From Lottia gigantea (Eukaryota > Mollusca > Gastropoda > Lottiidae), in contig NW_008709220.1 in the NCBI RefSeq assembly GCF_000327385.1, positions 1,445,422 through 1,509,421 on the forward strand: 64,000 bases of DNA. The letters are read 5' to 3'. Position 1 is the stretch's first letter. Each line of letters starts with the position of its first letter. Below the pieces are notes generated by a model that saw only the letters and a program-made list of their open reading frames with translations, searched no databases and was not told where the DNA came from. Shown here piece by piece: positions 9,640 through 20,418 of the stretch. Both the position numbers and the translations under genes were made by a program.

Positions 9640-12211
9640 TGTCCCATCATTAGGACAGTCTGCTCCGTATTTGTACCCCGGTTCCAGAAGGCTAGCGCCG
9701 TCCCATCATTAGAACAGTCTGCTCTGTATTTGTACACCCGGTTCCAGGAGGCTAGCGCCGTCCCATCATTAGAACAGTCTGCTCTGTATTTGTACCCCGG
9801 TTCCAGGAGGCTAGCGCCGTCCCATCATTAGAACAGTCTGCTCTGTATTTGTACCCCGGTTCCAGGAGGCTAGCGCCGTCCTATCATTAGAACAGTCTGT
9901 TCTGTATTTGTACCCCTAGTTCCAGAAGGCTAGCTCCGTCCCATCATTAGAACAGTCTGCTCTGTATTTGTACCACCCGTTCCAGGAGGCTAGCTCCGTC
10001 CCATCATTAGAACAGTCTGCTCCCTATTTGTACCCCCGGTTCCAGGAGGCTAGCGCCGTCCCATCATTAGAACAGTCGGCTCTGTATTTGTACCCCCCGT
10101 TCCAGGAGGCTAGCGTCGTCCCATCATTAGAACAGTCTGCTCCCTATTTGTACCCCCGGTTCCAGGAGGCTAGCGCCGTCCCATCATTAGAACAGTCTGC
10201 TCTGTATTTGTACCCCCGGTTCCAGGAGGCTAGCGCCGTCCCATCATTAGAACAGTCTGCTCCCTATTTGTACCCCCGGTTTCAGGAGGCTAGCGCCGCC
10301 CCATAAATAGAACAGTCTGCTCCCTATTTGTACCCCCGGTTCCAGGAGGCTAGCGCTGTCCCATCATTAGAACAGTCTGTTTGGTATTTGTACCCCCGAG
10401 GCTAGCGCTGTCCCATCATTAGAACAGTCTGCTTTGTATTTGTACCCCCGGTTCCAGGAGGCTAGCGCCTTCCCATCATTAGAACAGTCTGCTCTGTATT
10501 TGTACCCCCCGTTCCAGGAGGCTAGCGCCGTCCCATCATTAGAACAGTCTGCTCTGTATTTGTACCCCCCGTTCCAGGAGGCTAGCGCTTTCCCATCATT
10601 AGAACAGTCTGCTCTGTATTTGTACCCCCCGTTCCAGGAGGCTAGCGCCGTCCCATCATTAGAACAGTCTGCTTTGTATTTGTACCCCCGGTTCCAGGAG
10701 GCTAGCGCTTTCCCATCATTAGAACAGTCTGCTCTGTATTTGTACCCCCGGTTCCAGGAGGCTAGCGCCGTCCCATCATTAGAACAGTCTGCTCTGTATT
10801 TGTACCCCCCGTTCCAGGAGGCTAGCGCTGTCCCATCACTAGAACAGTCTGCTCTGTATTTGTACCCCCCGTTCCAGGAGGCTAGCGCTGTCCCATCATT
10901 AGAACAGTCTGCTCTGTATTTGTAACCCCCGTTCCAGGAGGCTAGCGCTGTCCCATCATTAGAACAGTCTGCTCTGTATTTGTACCCCCCGTTCCAGGAG
11001 GCTAGCGCTGTCCTATCATTAGAACAGTCTGCTCTGTATTTGTACCCCCGGTTCCAGGAGGCTAGCGCTGTCCCATCATTAGAACAGTCTGTTCTGTATT
11101 TGTACCCCCGGTTCCAGGAGTCTAGCGTCGTCCCATCATTAGAACAGTCTGCTCTGTATTTGTACCCCCGGTTCCAGGAGGCTAGCGCTGTCCCATCATT
11201 AGAACAGTCTGTTCTGTATTTGTACCCCCCGTTCCAGGAGGCTAGCGCCGCCCTATCATTAGAACAGTCTGCTCTGTATTTGTACCCCCCGTTCCAGGAG
11301 GCTAGCGCTGTCCCATCATTAAAACAGTCTGCTCCCTATTTGTACCCATAGTTCCGGGAGGCTAGCGCCGTCCTATCATTAGAACAGTCTGCTCTGTATT
11401 TGTACCCCCCGTTCCAGGAGGCTAGCTCCGTCCCATCATTAGAACAGTCTGCTCTGTATTTGTACCCCCCGTTCCAGGAGGCTAGCGCCGTCCCATCATT
11501 AGAACAGTCTGCTCTGTATTTGTACCCCCCGTTCCAGGAGGCTAGCGCCGTCCTATCATTAGAACAGTCTGCTCCGTATTTGTACCCCCGGTTCCAGGAG
11601 GCTAGCGCCGTCCCATCATTGGAACAGTCTGCTCTGTATTTGTACCCCCGGTTCCAGGAGGCTAGCGCCGTCCCATCATTAGAACAGTCTGCTCCCTATT
11701 TGTACCCCTAGTTCCAGGAGGCTAGCTCCGTCCCATCATTAGAACAGTCTGCGCCCTATTTGTACCCCTAGTTCCAGGAGGCTAGCGCCGTCCTATCATT
11801 AGAACAGTCTGCTCCCTATTTGTACCCCTAGTTCCAGGAGGCTAGCGCCGTCGCATCATTAGAACAGTCTGCTCTGTATTTGTACCCCCCGTTCCAGGAG
11901 GCTAGCGCCGTCCCATCATTAGAACAGTCTGCTCCCTATTTGTACCCCTAGTTCCAGGAGGCTAGCGCCGTCCTATCATTACAACAGTCTGCTCCCTATT
12001 TGTACCCCTAGTTCCAGGAGGCTAGCTCCGTCCCATCATTAGAACAGTCTGTTCTGTATTTGTACCCCCGGTTCCAGGAGGCTAGCTCCGTCCCATCATT
12101 AGAACAGTCTGCTCCCTATTTGTACCCCTAGTTCCAGGAGGCTAGCGCCGTCCCATCATTAGAACAGTCTGCCCTGTATTTGTACCCCTAGTTCCAGGAG
12201 GCTAACGCCGC
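9640..12211. repeat. 60-bp minisatellite, about 43 copies
   Basis: The unit contains GTCCCATCATTAGAACAGTC, then TGCTCTGTATTTGTACCCCC, then GTTCCAGGAGGCTAGCGCC. Units differ mainly at the C-run (CCCCCC, CCCCCG or CCCCTA) and at CTGTATT versus CCCTATT, and the TAG-bearing variant clusters towards the right end. The unit length is a multiple of three, so one plus-strand frame stays open over many units and encodes a 20-residue repeat (key words YLYPPFQEAS and LEQSA). No splice structure, start context or composition argues for translation. I treat it as a satellite. Confidence 0.93.
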
Positions 12212-12215
12212 CACT

Positions 12216-12680
12216 GTCACCAGGGTCATCAGCTGATTTAATTAGCCAAACGATAATTAAAATTCAATCTAGCTTTCACCTTGAACAACATCTCATCGCC
12301 AAGTCAAATTTCACGTTTTGATGTTCTCAAACTGACAAACCAACCTCGAATTTTAAAATAGAACCAACCGACAAGAAAAGACTGCCATGTTGATTTTGGG
12401 GTAATAGATTAAGTAGCCTATACTTCCGTGTGGCACGTCTATTAGTCACGTGACTCTATTGTCTTTACCTGACAGGTAAGTTAAATCATAATTAAACTCG
12501 AAATACAATCAGGTCGGTACGAGACATCAGAGGTGCGATGAGGAGAAATCAACCTTTATCCTTATCCTAACTTCTGTAGTAATCCCAAAAACACTAAACA
12601 TCTAGATCTACAGTTTAATGAAATAACACTATCATGGTCTAGAAAAGTATTAAATCATCTATGTAACTGTATATAACCTA
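12216..12680. other. Intergenic DNA, nothing recognised
   Basis: No gene or repeat is supported here. Confidence 0.4.
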
Positions 12681-12683
12681 AGG

Positions 12684-12850
12684 GAGCCGCGGTGGCTCAG
12701 TGAGTTAGATGGCTGCTCACTTGCCTCAAGGTCCAGGGTTCAATCCCTGCATGACGAGTGGGGGTGTGGTTTGGACACGATGTCAGTTGGAGAAGCCTGT
12801 ATAGTCGGATGGTACAATAAAAAGGTAGATTAGGGGAATTTCCTGCACAG
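12684..12850 (+). mobile_element. SINE copy, tRNA-like head plus diverged body
   Basis: It begins GGAGCCGCGGTGGCTCAGTG like the SINE at 8165 and has a B box (GGTTCAATCCC). The body differs from that element until a short TCGGATGG..ACAATAAA match and then fades. It is either a second subfamily with the same tRNA head or an internally deleted copy. Confidence 0.75.
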
Positions 12851-12916
12851 TACTAGATTGTCATCATATCTGATAGTGTGTTATAAAAACAAGTGTATGA
12901 ATACCCAGGCCACGAT

Positions 12917-12971
12917 CGAAACGATCTTAGCGCTAGGATGTCCGAGGTTCTTATCCTCTAAGATCGTTTCG
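12917..12971. repeat. Small hairpin, perfect 13-bp arms
   Basis: CGAAACGATCTTA at 12917-12929 is mirrored exactly by TAAGATCGTTTCG at 12959-12971. Inside the 29-bp loop is a further short AGGAT/ATCCT pairing. It could be a small foldback element or a structured relic. Confidence 0.7.
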
Positions 12972-13019
12972 AGAATACGTCACCAGGAGGCATAGCAAAT
13001 CATTTTTATGTTAGATTTT

Positions 13020-13400
13020 ATCTCAATTTACTGCTTCAGTTTAGACTAATAAAACGGACAAGGTCATCAGAGAGCAATTTCTGGGAATTTTACCGATGTA
13101 CAAATGACGTTCTTCAGACCCAGTTCAAAACACAATCATTAATCTCAGAAGGAAGCTCATTAACAAATAAGGAACTATTGGACAGTGAAACTCTAAGAAG
13201 TTGTCAAATTGCTCTAATTTAGTTTCCTATATCCCACAATCCCTTATTTTATCAAGAAACGGGTCTAAATGACACGCTTGGATTGGTTAAAGATAACATC
13301 TTTGGAACAAGTCTTTGGTAGAAAACTTGTTAGATTACTATGCAGACTAAATATACCAGAAAGCAAAAAAACGAAATTGTAATCAAGTTTTAATCAGATT
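13020..13400. mobile_element. MITE-like element related to 885-1250
   Basis: It shares GTAGAAAACTTGTTAGATTA, the segment AAGAAACGGGTCTA, and flanking words with the element at 885-1250. The left boundary is uncertain. Confidence 0.4.
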
Positions 13401-14419
13401 GTGGACACGGTCGGCTAGACATGTAATCTCGTATCGACAACTGTGTTCAACTAGAATGTCGCACACCCAAATCATGTAGGTAGAGAGTAGAAGGGTCAGT
13501 CGTCGATGGGAACAGGCTAAATAAATCTAGCTAAGATCAGACTCTCCCAAATATCACCAGTTGCCAGGAGTCGTTGAAATTCCTTTTGTTCTCCAAATCT
13601 GCCGGGTGCAAGGTCGTTGAAATTTTGGCTCTCAGAATCAACTTGTGCAAGGTTAATCTTAAACTGCCTTTCATTCAACTTCTAAAAGATTGTGTTGTCG
13701 AGTTTTATTATTGTACGAGATAAGTTGAGAATGGAGAACTAGGTAGTACTTTCTCGTATATCATTGAATAAACAATAGTAAAAGATATATATATTTGTCA
13801 TTGTTACGAGATTAGAAACTAACGCAGGAGTGACTGCATATATTATAATACTCACTTTAAAAAATAACCTGTACCGGCTTGTGTATGTTGTCGTACAAGA
13901 ACGGTAACTCTGATTAAAAAATACAGTGAAGATGAGGAGTGGAGAAGATTTGTACTGATCTGAAAATCAGTTTTAAAATCTTAAGACGATTGATGGGAAA
14001 CGTCTAAGTGACTTTTAAGTTTTAACACTTGTCTTAATAATAGACAGGTTTTATTGGAAAGTTGAGAATCTAACAGCGTGTATTTATATTAAAACTGTAT
14101 ATTAGTTCTGTGGACTTGATTCTGAAGATTCTGAAGATTCTCAAGTCTTTTGTGGAGCTGTTGGAAAGATTTATTGCAATTTTGTGAACTTTCTGCGGAT
14201 TTTAATGATTTTTTGGATATGTTTGGTAAAGTTTTCTTTCTGTGAAAAGACATTGTTTAATTGGTGCTGATGTGTTTGTAAAAATTTTGTCACCCAAAAC
14301 AAATGGAACTTTTTTTTTCTTGGAAATTTGATGTTTGACAGATAGTTGTTGTTTCATGGTAATATTTAGAAATTTTTAGTGAAAGAAGAATATTAAAAAG
14401 ACAATCAATTGTTTTTAAC
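13401..14419. other. Upstream region of the SUEL receptor gene
   Basis: No upstream exon or clear core promoter could be fixed. Positions 13930-14419 are T/G-rich and could hold the promoter and 5' leader of the gene starting at 14420. The transcription start is not visible by eye. Confidence 0.3.
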
Positions 14420-17400
14420 ATGGAAACAGAAATTTTCGTCGCCGTATTTGGCTTCGTGATATTTTCAGTAAATTCTGCATCACAGGGTAAGTTTTTTTAA
14501 CGACCACTGAAACACTGTTCTATAAGAAATTTTAATAAAGAAAATCAGGAAAAGAAATATGACTAACGCTGTATTGATGATATCATACTAGATCATGGAT
14601 ACAAGAACCACAGACATCTGATTAAACATTGGAATGGTGGAAATCGATGCTATCAGTGTCCCTGATACACATAAAAAGTTTAGAAAACCTCTCTACAATT
14701 CATTTAAAACGTTTGATTTGAAATAATATGTACAGATAAACGATTTGTCATCACAAAGTTCATGAAAGGTGTAAATGAAAATAGAAATACATGTACATTA
14801 TAATATTGTACATCAATCAATCTTAGTTTTAAGTTTACTTTGTTCAATGGTTTGACACTATATTGTTCATTCGAGATGCAAATAAGACTAAGACTGGTTA
14901 TGAAAATTCATTCATTCATTCATTCATTCATTCATTCATTCATTCATTCATTCATTCATTCATTCATTCATTCATTCATTCATTCACTCACTCACTCACT
15001 CACTCACTCACTCACTCACTCACTCACTCACTCACTCATTCATTCATTCATTCATTCATTCATCCAATCATTCATTCATTTCCACTGTAATATCATGAAT
15101 CAGAGTTCAGAGTTTATGATTCTATAACTTCTAGATTCCAAGTTCTGCTCTGTTAAATAATGTATCACTATATCATTCACTAAAGACATACATAAGATGG
15201 GGCTAGTAATGGCACCCTGTTTCATACCGATATCATGTTGTAAGCCTACTATGGAATATTTATATCTTTTAGACATGTATATTGAGCTTCTGTTGCGAAA
15301 AGTTTAAGCTATAAAGCTTGTAAATTCTCCGAAAGGGCTAATGAATTGACTAGACCCAGTCGTATATATTTATCCTTTAAAATTTATAACAGAAATGACT
15401 AATATCGACATTCTTTCAAGATAGATTTCAATCAGTAAAAAGTGACAAAAGAGACGTTCGTTTCTGTTTAAATCTATTTGTGTTTGTTTAATTCAAATAT
15501 AGAATTTTAAAAGTTATGTCCATAATTTTTTATTTTTTTCCAGAAATAGTTATGTTTTATCAAAATATAAAATCCAATTTCTCAAAACGACATTTTTGGA
15601 CATAGCAACTTCAGGCAGTAAGGCCTCGATATGGCATTGCTCAGGGACGGGAAGCAATAAGGATTGACCCATCCCTTTCTTATGACATGTACAGCTGCAC
15701 AACCAATAAAATCTGTAATTAATAACAGGGAAATGAAGCATAAAATACAATGATTAATGCTTTTTGTAAATGTTTTGAAACCACAGAGAAATATGACACA
15801 CCTTTCAAAATATGAAGCTTACGTTGCAGATATTATTTTTAATATTATTTCATGACATGGGTGTCATTAGCCCAGAGCAATTCATATTTAACTTTTCATA
15901 CATGAACAGGTGCGCCATTTTGGGTGTAGAGGAGAGGGGGGGAGGGTGATTTGAGTCTTGAATATATGTAAATAGTCTTCAGAAGTACAACAAATGTACA
16001 TAATCACATAATTCTTTCAAAAATACTTCAAACTAGGAATTTTACTCAATATTTCTATATATGTCTTTTCCATGACGAGTCGTCATTTTAACATTCAAAC
16101 GCGCATAATTCTGGACACATATGGATTAAAAGGCTCCAATTTCGATGGTGAGCTGTGAACACTATTACTTATTGGCTTAGCTAAAAAACAAATCCCGTTT
16201 CTGAGATTAAAGTATGATTGGTCAAATAATAAAATTGCGTAACTGTCCCTTTAAAAGCTTATTTACAATTTTATTTCTTAATTTCTTCCTTCTAAAAAGA
16301 ATTGTATTTGATATTGATAGAAAAAATTATCCATTCAGGAGATATATACTCACTTCTAGATCACCTGTTGCCACTTGTGGCGCTGTTTGACATTACTTTC
16401 AGAAAATCCCCATAATGATCCATATTGCTGGTACATTTATTCCACCAAAATTCCTTTTTCAGTGCCATCGACGTATACCATAAAAAGTTCCAGTGTCTGC
16501 TACGGCTCTGATCCAGAATGTACACGTCACTTCCTGTCATGTGATAAGAAGACGTCAGTGATTGGTTTATTTCAAGGAGTGTATGGGTTCAAACCTCTGG
16601 GGTCAATGTGTCGAGATGTGTCTGCCTGTAGAACTGTCGACCCTGAAACTTGTTGCACCAAGCAGAAAGACGATTGTGGGGTTGTCTTCCGACCAGGCGA
16701 TCTGAACCAGTTGTACAGCAATTGTTCTGGTCGTCCGCAATGTTCGTTTGACGCTCCCCGACTTACCGCCAAATGTTCCACGCAGACGTATCGAAGTATT
16801 TCTGTGTTTTCTGACGTCAAATATACTTGCGTCAAAGGTAAGCAATAAGTCTGATTGGTTTCTATCCTGTATTTTACCTTATTCTTCAAAACAGATATTA
16901 TTGTGTTCCAGTCATCTGATTGGTCAATCACTATAATTGATTTTAAATTTTGTTTTGTTATCCAATCAGATTACTGTATTTCTTACAATCTGGATTTTAT
17001 CTGAGCTAAGTTTTGGAGAATACGGCTTAGACAAAGTAGGGTATATGATTCATGCATTTTATATTATATATTTCACACTGTTATGCATGCGACGATGGCG
17101 CTGTTTTGCTAGATAGTTAGATACAATAGTTTCGTGTGATAAGAAATTTCACAAATATATTTCAGAGAATCAGCTGGTAACCCTTGGAGACCGGAAGACC
17201 ATAGTTGGCGACCAGGTTTACGTCATCTATCGTGACAAGATTCTTTCAAAAATGGCTGACGTTGTTGACTGCCAGTGTCTCGTGCTGTCGAGAAACGGAA
17301 GTAAAGTGGATATCGACATTTTTGCTCTGGATATTCGTCTGAATAAGACAATAGAACCAGGATGTAGTACTGTCAGTTTTATCAAAGATGGTGAAGTCTT

Positions 17401-20027
17401 ACGAGAAATGTCCTGCAGCTCGAGAAAGTTCTACCATTCCTTCGAATATATTTTGAGAACTTCGACTCCATTACGAGCTAAAGTCACTCTCAACAAAAAA
17501 ACAAAACCAACCAATATCTGGTTCGGCTTCAGAGGTACGTTATCATTCAAATTTCCAGTTTAAACGTCTATGATTCATGTAATTTCCGATAACATTGAAC
17601 AAATCATGACGCCATCTCAAAAAATGATTCAAGCCCTTAGTAGTAAATGCTTCATAATCTGCTCAATGTGTTCCGATGTTTTGAGAACTACACGAACCAA
17701 AAACATCAGACGAGAAATCATAAGCTAAAATCTGTTTTGAATCCCTTTCTTTTTCCCTCTTTCTGACTATTCGTAGATGCATATTTATTAGTATAGCCTG
17801 TAATCGCTGAATTCAAATTTTTAAATGCAAAAGTATTTGTCGTTCAGTTTTTGATATTTTCCTAATACACCAGTTAAATAGATATATTTATTATACAGCT
17901 GAATATTTCAAAACATAAAGTTTGATTGATCTGATTATTTTGTAGGTTTGAACGGGGAGGTAACTCTATCATGTAGTTATGTATCACAAGTTATTGAACC
18001 TGAAACCAGTACATCACCAACTACTGGTAGGTAAAAGTATATACCTCGTTGAAAAACATATATGTTAGCAGATAGTGTTTGTAATAGACCAGGCCATTAG
18101 AGAGACTTTTACTTTGTAAAACATAACGACGGGGACAGAAACTCTCTGCTTGTTGTGCGTAGTCTTCTTGCAAATTATGAAATGCATGGCCGACCTATAT
18201 ATTTATAATTATAACATGCCATTTATTCGTTTCAGTTCCAAAGAATATAGAAACTACCAGTTCCCATCCAGCAGGTCAACATCTTGATCGTTTGGTTTCC
18301 AGTATATCCAGTACTAGAATGGTTTATACTCAACCTGTATCAGGGACGACTAGTCCGACTGTAGGGGATACTGACGCGATATCAACTACGACGTTTACTG
18401 ATTCGTCTACAAGGAATGAATCTCGCTCAAACGGTCATTCCTCGTCAATATTCACACCACCAACAGATGTGAGTTCAGATTTTACGTCTGTTACCATTGT
18501 TAGACAAACTATTGATATAAATGCCAGTGTTTCAAATACAGAACAATTTTATGACGTAACATCAACGTTTGATGACGTTAACACAACATCAAGTGACGCC
18601 ATATTAAATTCTGACTTCAACACTAAATACACAGAAAGCAGTGACGTTTCAGGTAAGAATGATAACGAAAACACAGAATATAATGACGTTCACACAAAAT
18701 CAGAAAATGCTGAAATTGAACAAGATAAGAAAATTGAAAGTGAACAAGACGGAAGTATATTTCAAGGTGAGAAAAAGGTTTTTTTTTAAAGTAAGTAGAT
18801 GTCAGGGCCGTAACAAGGGTATATTTTCTATGAGGCAAAAATCCTGTTGTCTTTGCAAATAAAAGTCGATACAATTAATCGAAGTAGTGTTAGTAGGTAT
18901 AATTAAAGTGAATGAAAATATGAAAATATGGAATACTTCAGAAAATGTTATCCAGTTAAATATAATATCGAGATTTGACTATTTCAGATAGCAGGATAAT
19001 GATGGCGGGGGGATTATTTGGTGGTTGTGTTGTTTTAATTGTTTTTATATCAGCTTTATATTGTTACGTCAGGTGAGTCCGGTATTTTATCTGTAAAATA
19101 TTGCATTCATAACTCTATCAGCTGAAACCATTAGATACGAATATAGAATATACTGACATAGCATTATGGAACAACAATCATTTTTTTATAATTATAATTT
19201 ATATATTAATTATTTGTTATAATGTTTGTAACGTTGCATAGTATGAATGATTAAAGTAGTGAGAAAATTATCGAAAGCGCATTTCGAAAGTCGAAATATC
19301 TTGATTACAGGAGATACTAACATTTCCTAACACTGGCTGCAAATGATACGAGGGGGTGGGGATTTGGTCAGTGGTTGCAATTGTAATAAATGTGTTGCTC
19401 CTTCTCCATACAGATAGTTCAATATGAGAATTGAAAAATAAAATACAGATCCTTCATTTACCATTTAATGAACAAAATATAAATAAACTTGTGTTTGATT
19501 TCAGACGACGAACTAAACGAGAAGCAGAAATGTCGGAAATATTCCAAATCGAGGATGGTGACAAGTCGGCAGATCACGTGTATCACGTCAAAGATCCTGA
19601 TAACTTCAGACATTCCAGCATACATTCAAACATTCAGTCCACGTTATCAGAAAGTTCCACTGATCCGCAATGTCTCTACTCACAAATCGATGACGTCAGA
19701 CGTCACAGTGAAATAGTATACGCCATACCAAATAAAAAGCGAACCGTTCATTCGTTAAATTCTGTAACTAAGGTGAATTCGACGTCATCACAAACGCCGT
19801 TAGCAAATCGAACGTCCTTAAATTCGACGTCATCTAATCCTACGTCACACAATGATTATTTTGATCTGGAAGCAGAGACGTTCAGCACAGAAACTAGTGA
19901 CGTCATGAGTGAAACATTAAGTGATGACGGCTACAACCATCTAAATGAACATCAATCGACTGCAGTCGAACAACAGAATGATTATGATTCCTTGACGCCA
20001 CCCGATTCGAAAAGTACCAATTTATAA
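14420..20027 (+). CDS. SUEL-lectin/CUB-like single-pass receptor with tyrosine-motif tail
   Basis: Seven exons join to 2,031 nt (676 residues plus stop): 14420-14486, 16463-16837, 17166-17534, 17946-18026, 18236-18766, 18988-19072 and 19505-20027. All junctions are GT/AG and all phases agree. Exon 1 is a signal peptide (hydrophobic core, then Asn-Ser-Ala-Ser). Residues 23-147 resemble a SUEL/rhamnose-binding lectin domain, with Cys110, Cys116, Cys127 and Cys145 and a closing VKYTC. Residues 148-297 look like a CUB-type beta domain. Residues 298-474 form a Ser/Thr-rich stalk, and about 480-501 is the membrane helix, followed by RRRTKR. The tail carries YSQI (561), IVYAIP (575), YNHL (646) and YDSL (663), possible SH2 or adaptor sites. 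GTAAGA at 18653 is an in-phase alternative donor that would shorten the stalk. The ligand is unknown. The domain calls come from cysteine spacing and are fairly firm for SUEL and tentative for CUB. Confidence 0.85.
14598..14712. mobile_element. Partial MITE (GGTTTTCTAAAC family) in intron 1
   Basis: AACCACAGACATCTGATTAAA, then GCTATCAGTG, then TTTAGAAAACCTCT match, in reverse order, the element at 59554-59788. Only one end is preserved. Confidence 0.6.
14906..15078. repeat. (TTCA)n / (CTCA)n compound microsatellite in intron 1
   Basis: A run of ATTC repeats switches to ACTC repeats at about 14983 and back to ATTC at about 15040. The open frames with His-Ser-Phe-Ile repeats here are artefacts of the microsatellite. 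Confidence 0.95.
15905..16255. mobile_element. MITE (TTTAAAGGGACAG family), reverse orientation, in intron 1
   Basis: The right end is CTGTCCCTTTAAA and the left end is worn (GAACAGG, then GCGCCATTTTGGG). Internal words such as GACGAGTCGTC, AATTCTGGACACA and GGTGAGCTGTGAACACTATT match the copies at 30227, 36944 and 47683. Confidence 0.8.
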
Positions 20028-20418
20028 TAATTAATGATAAATAAATATGATAGCTGTGTTAATAATTTGGACGAAAACACTTATTGAAGGGAAAACTGTA
20101 ACAAAAATCTGGACTATCCTGTTATCTAGAAATATTTTACGGGAAAACTGGATTGCATTTTTGTTCAAAAAACATATATATTGGATTCCAATGAGTCAAT
20201 TACAGTCCAATCTCATGATGTCCATAACCAGTTTGTTACAATAATAGCGCTTCACGTATCTACGGTAAACCATTATGACACAAAATCATAGTTTTGTGGA
20301 ATACAGTTATCCGATTAGTACAACAAATTAAAAATTCATAATGCCTGGAACACGAAATTCAAGTTAACTGTAAAATTGGTCCAAGATCAATGAACAAAAA
20401 CAAACACATTTACAAGAA
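20028..20418. other. Convergent 3' region between two genes
   Basis: This 390-bp gap separates the stops of the plus-strand receptor and the minus-strand gene. AATAAA at 20040-20045 is only 13 bases after the receptor stop, and ATTAAA near 20329 is a more usual distance away. Either could serve as its polyadenylation signal. No clear signal was found for the minus-strand gene. Confidence 0.35.

Noticed and set aside
9514-12211. Possible gene for a 20-residue-repeat protein
   Set aside because: Frames are cut by stops in the CCCTAG variants, no splice structure or start context supports translation, and unit differences look neutral.
9640-12211. CRISPR-like array
   Set aside because: The units are directly adjacent with no unique spacers, and the setting is clearly eukaryotic.
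14840-15127. Open frames rich in His-Ser-Phe-Ile repeats
   Set aside because: They are translations of the (TTCA)n/(CTCA)n microsatellite inside an intron.
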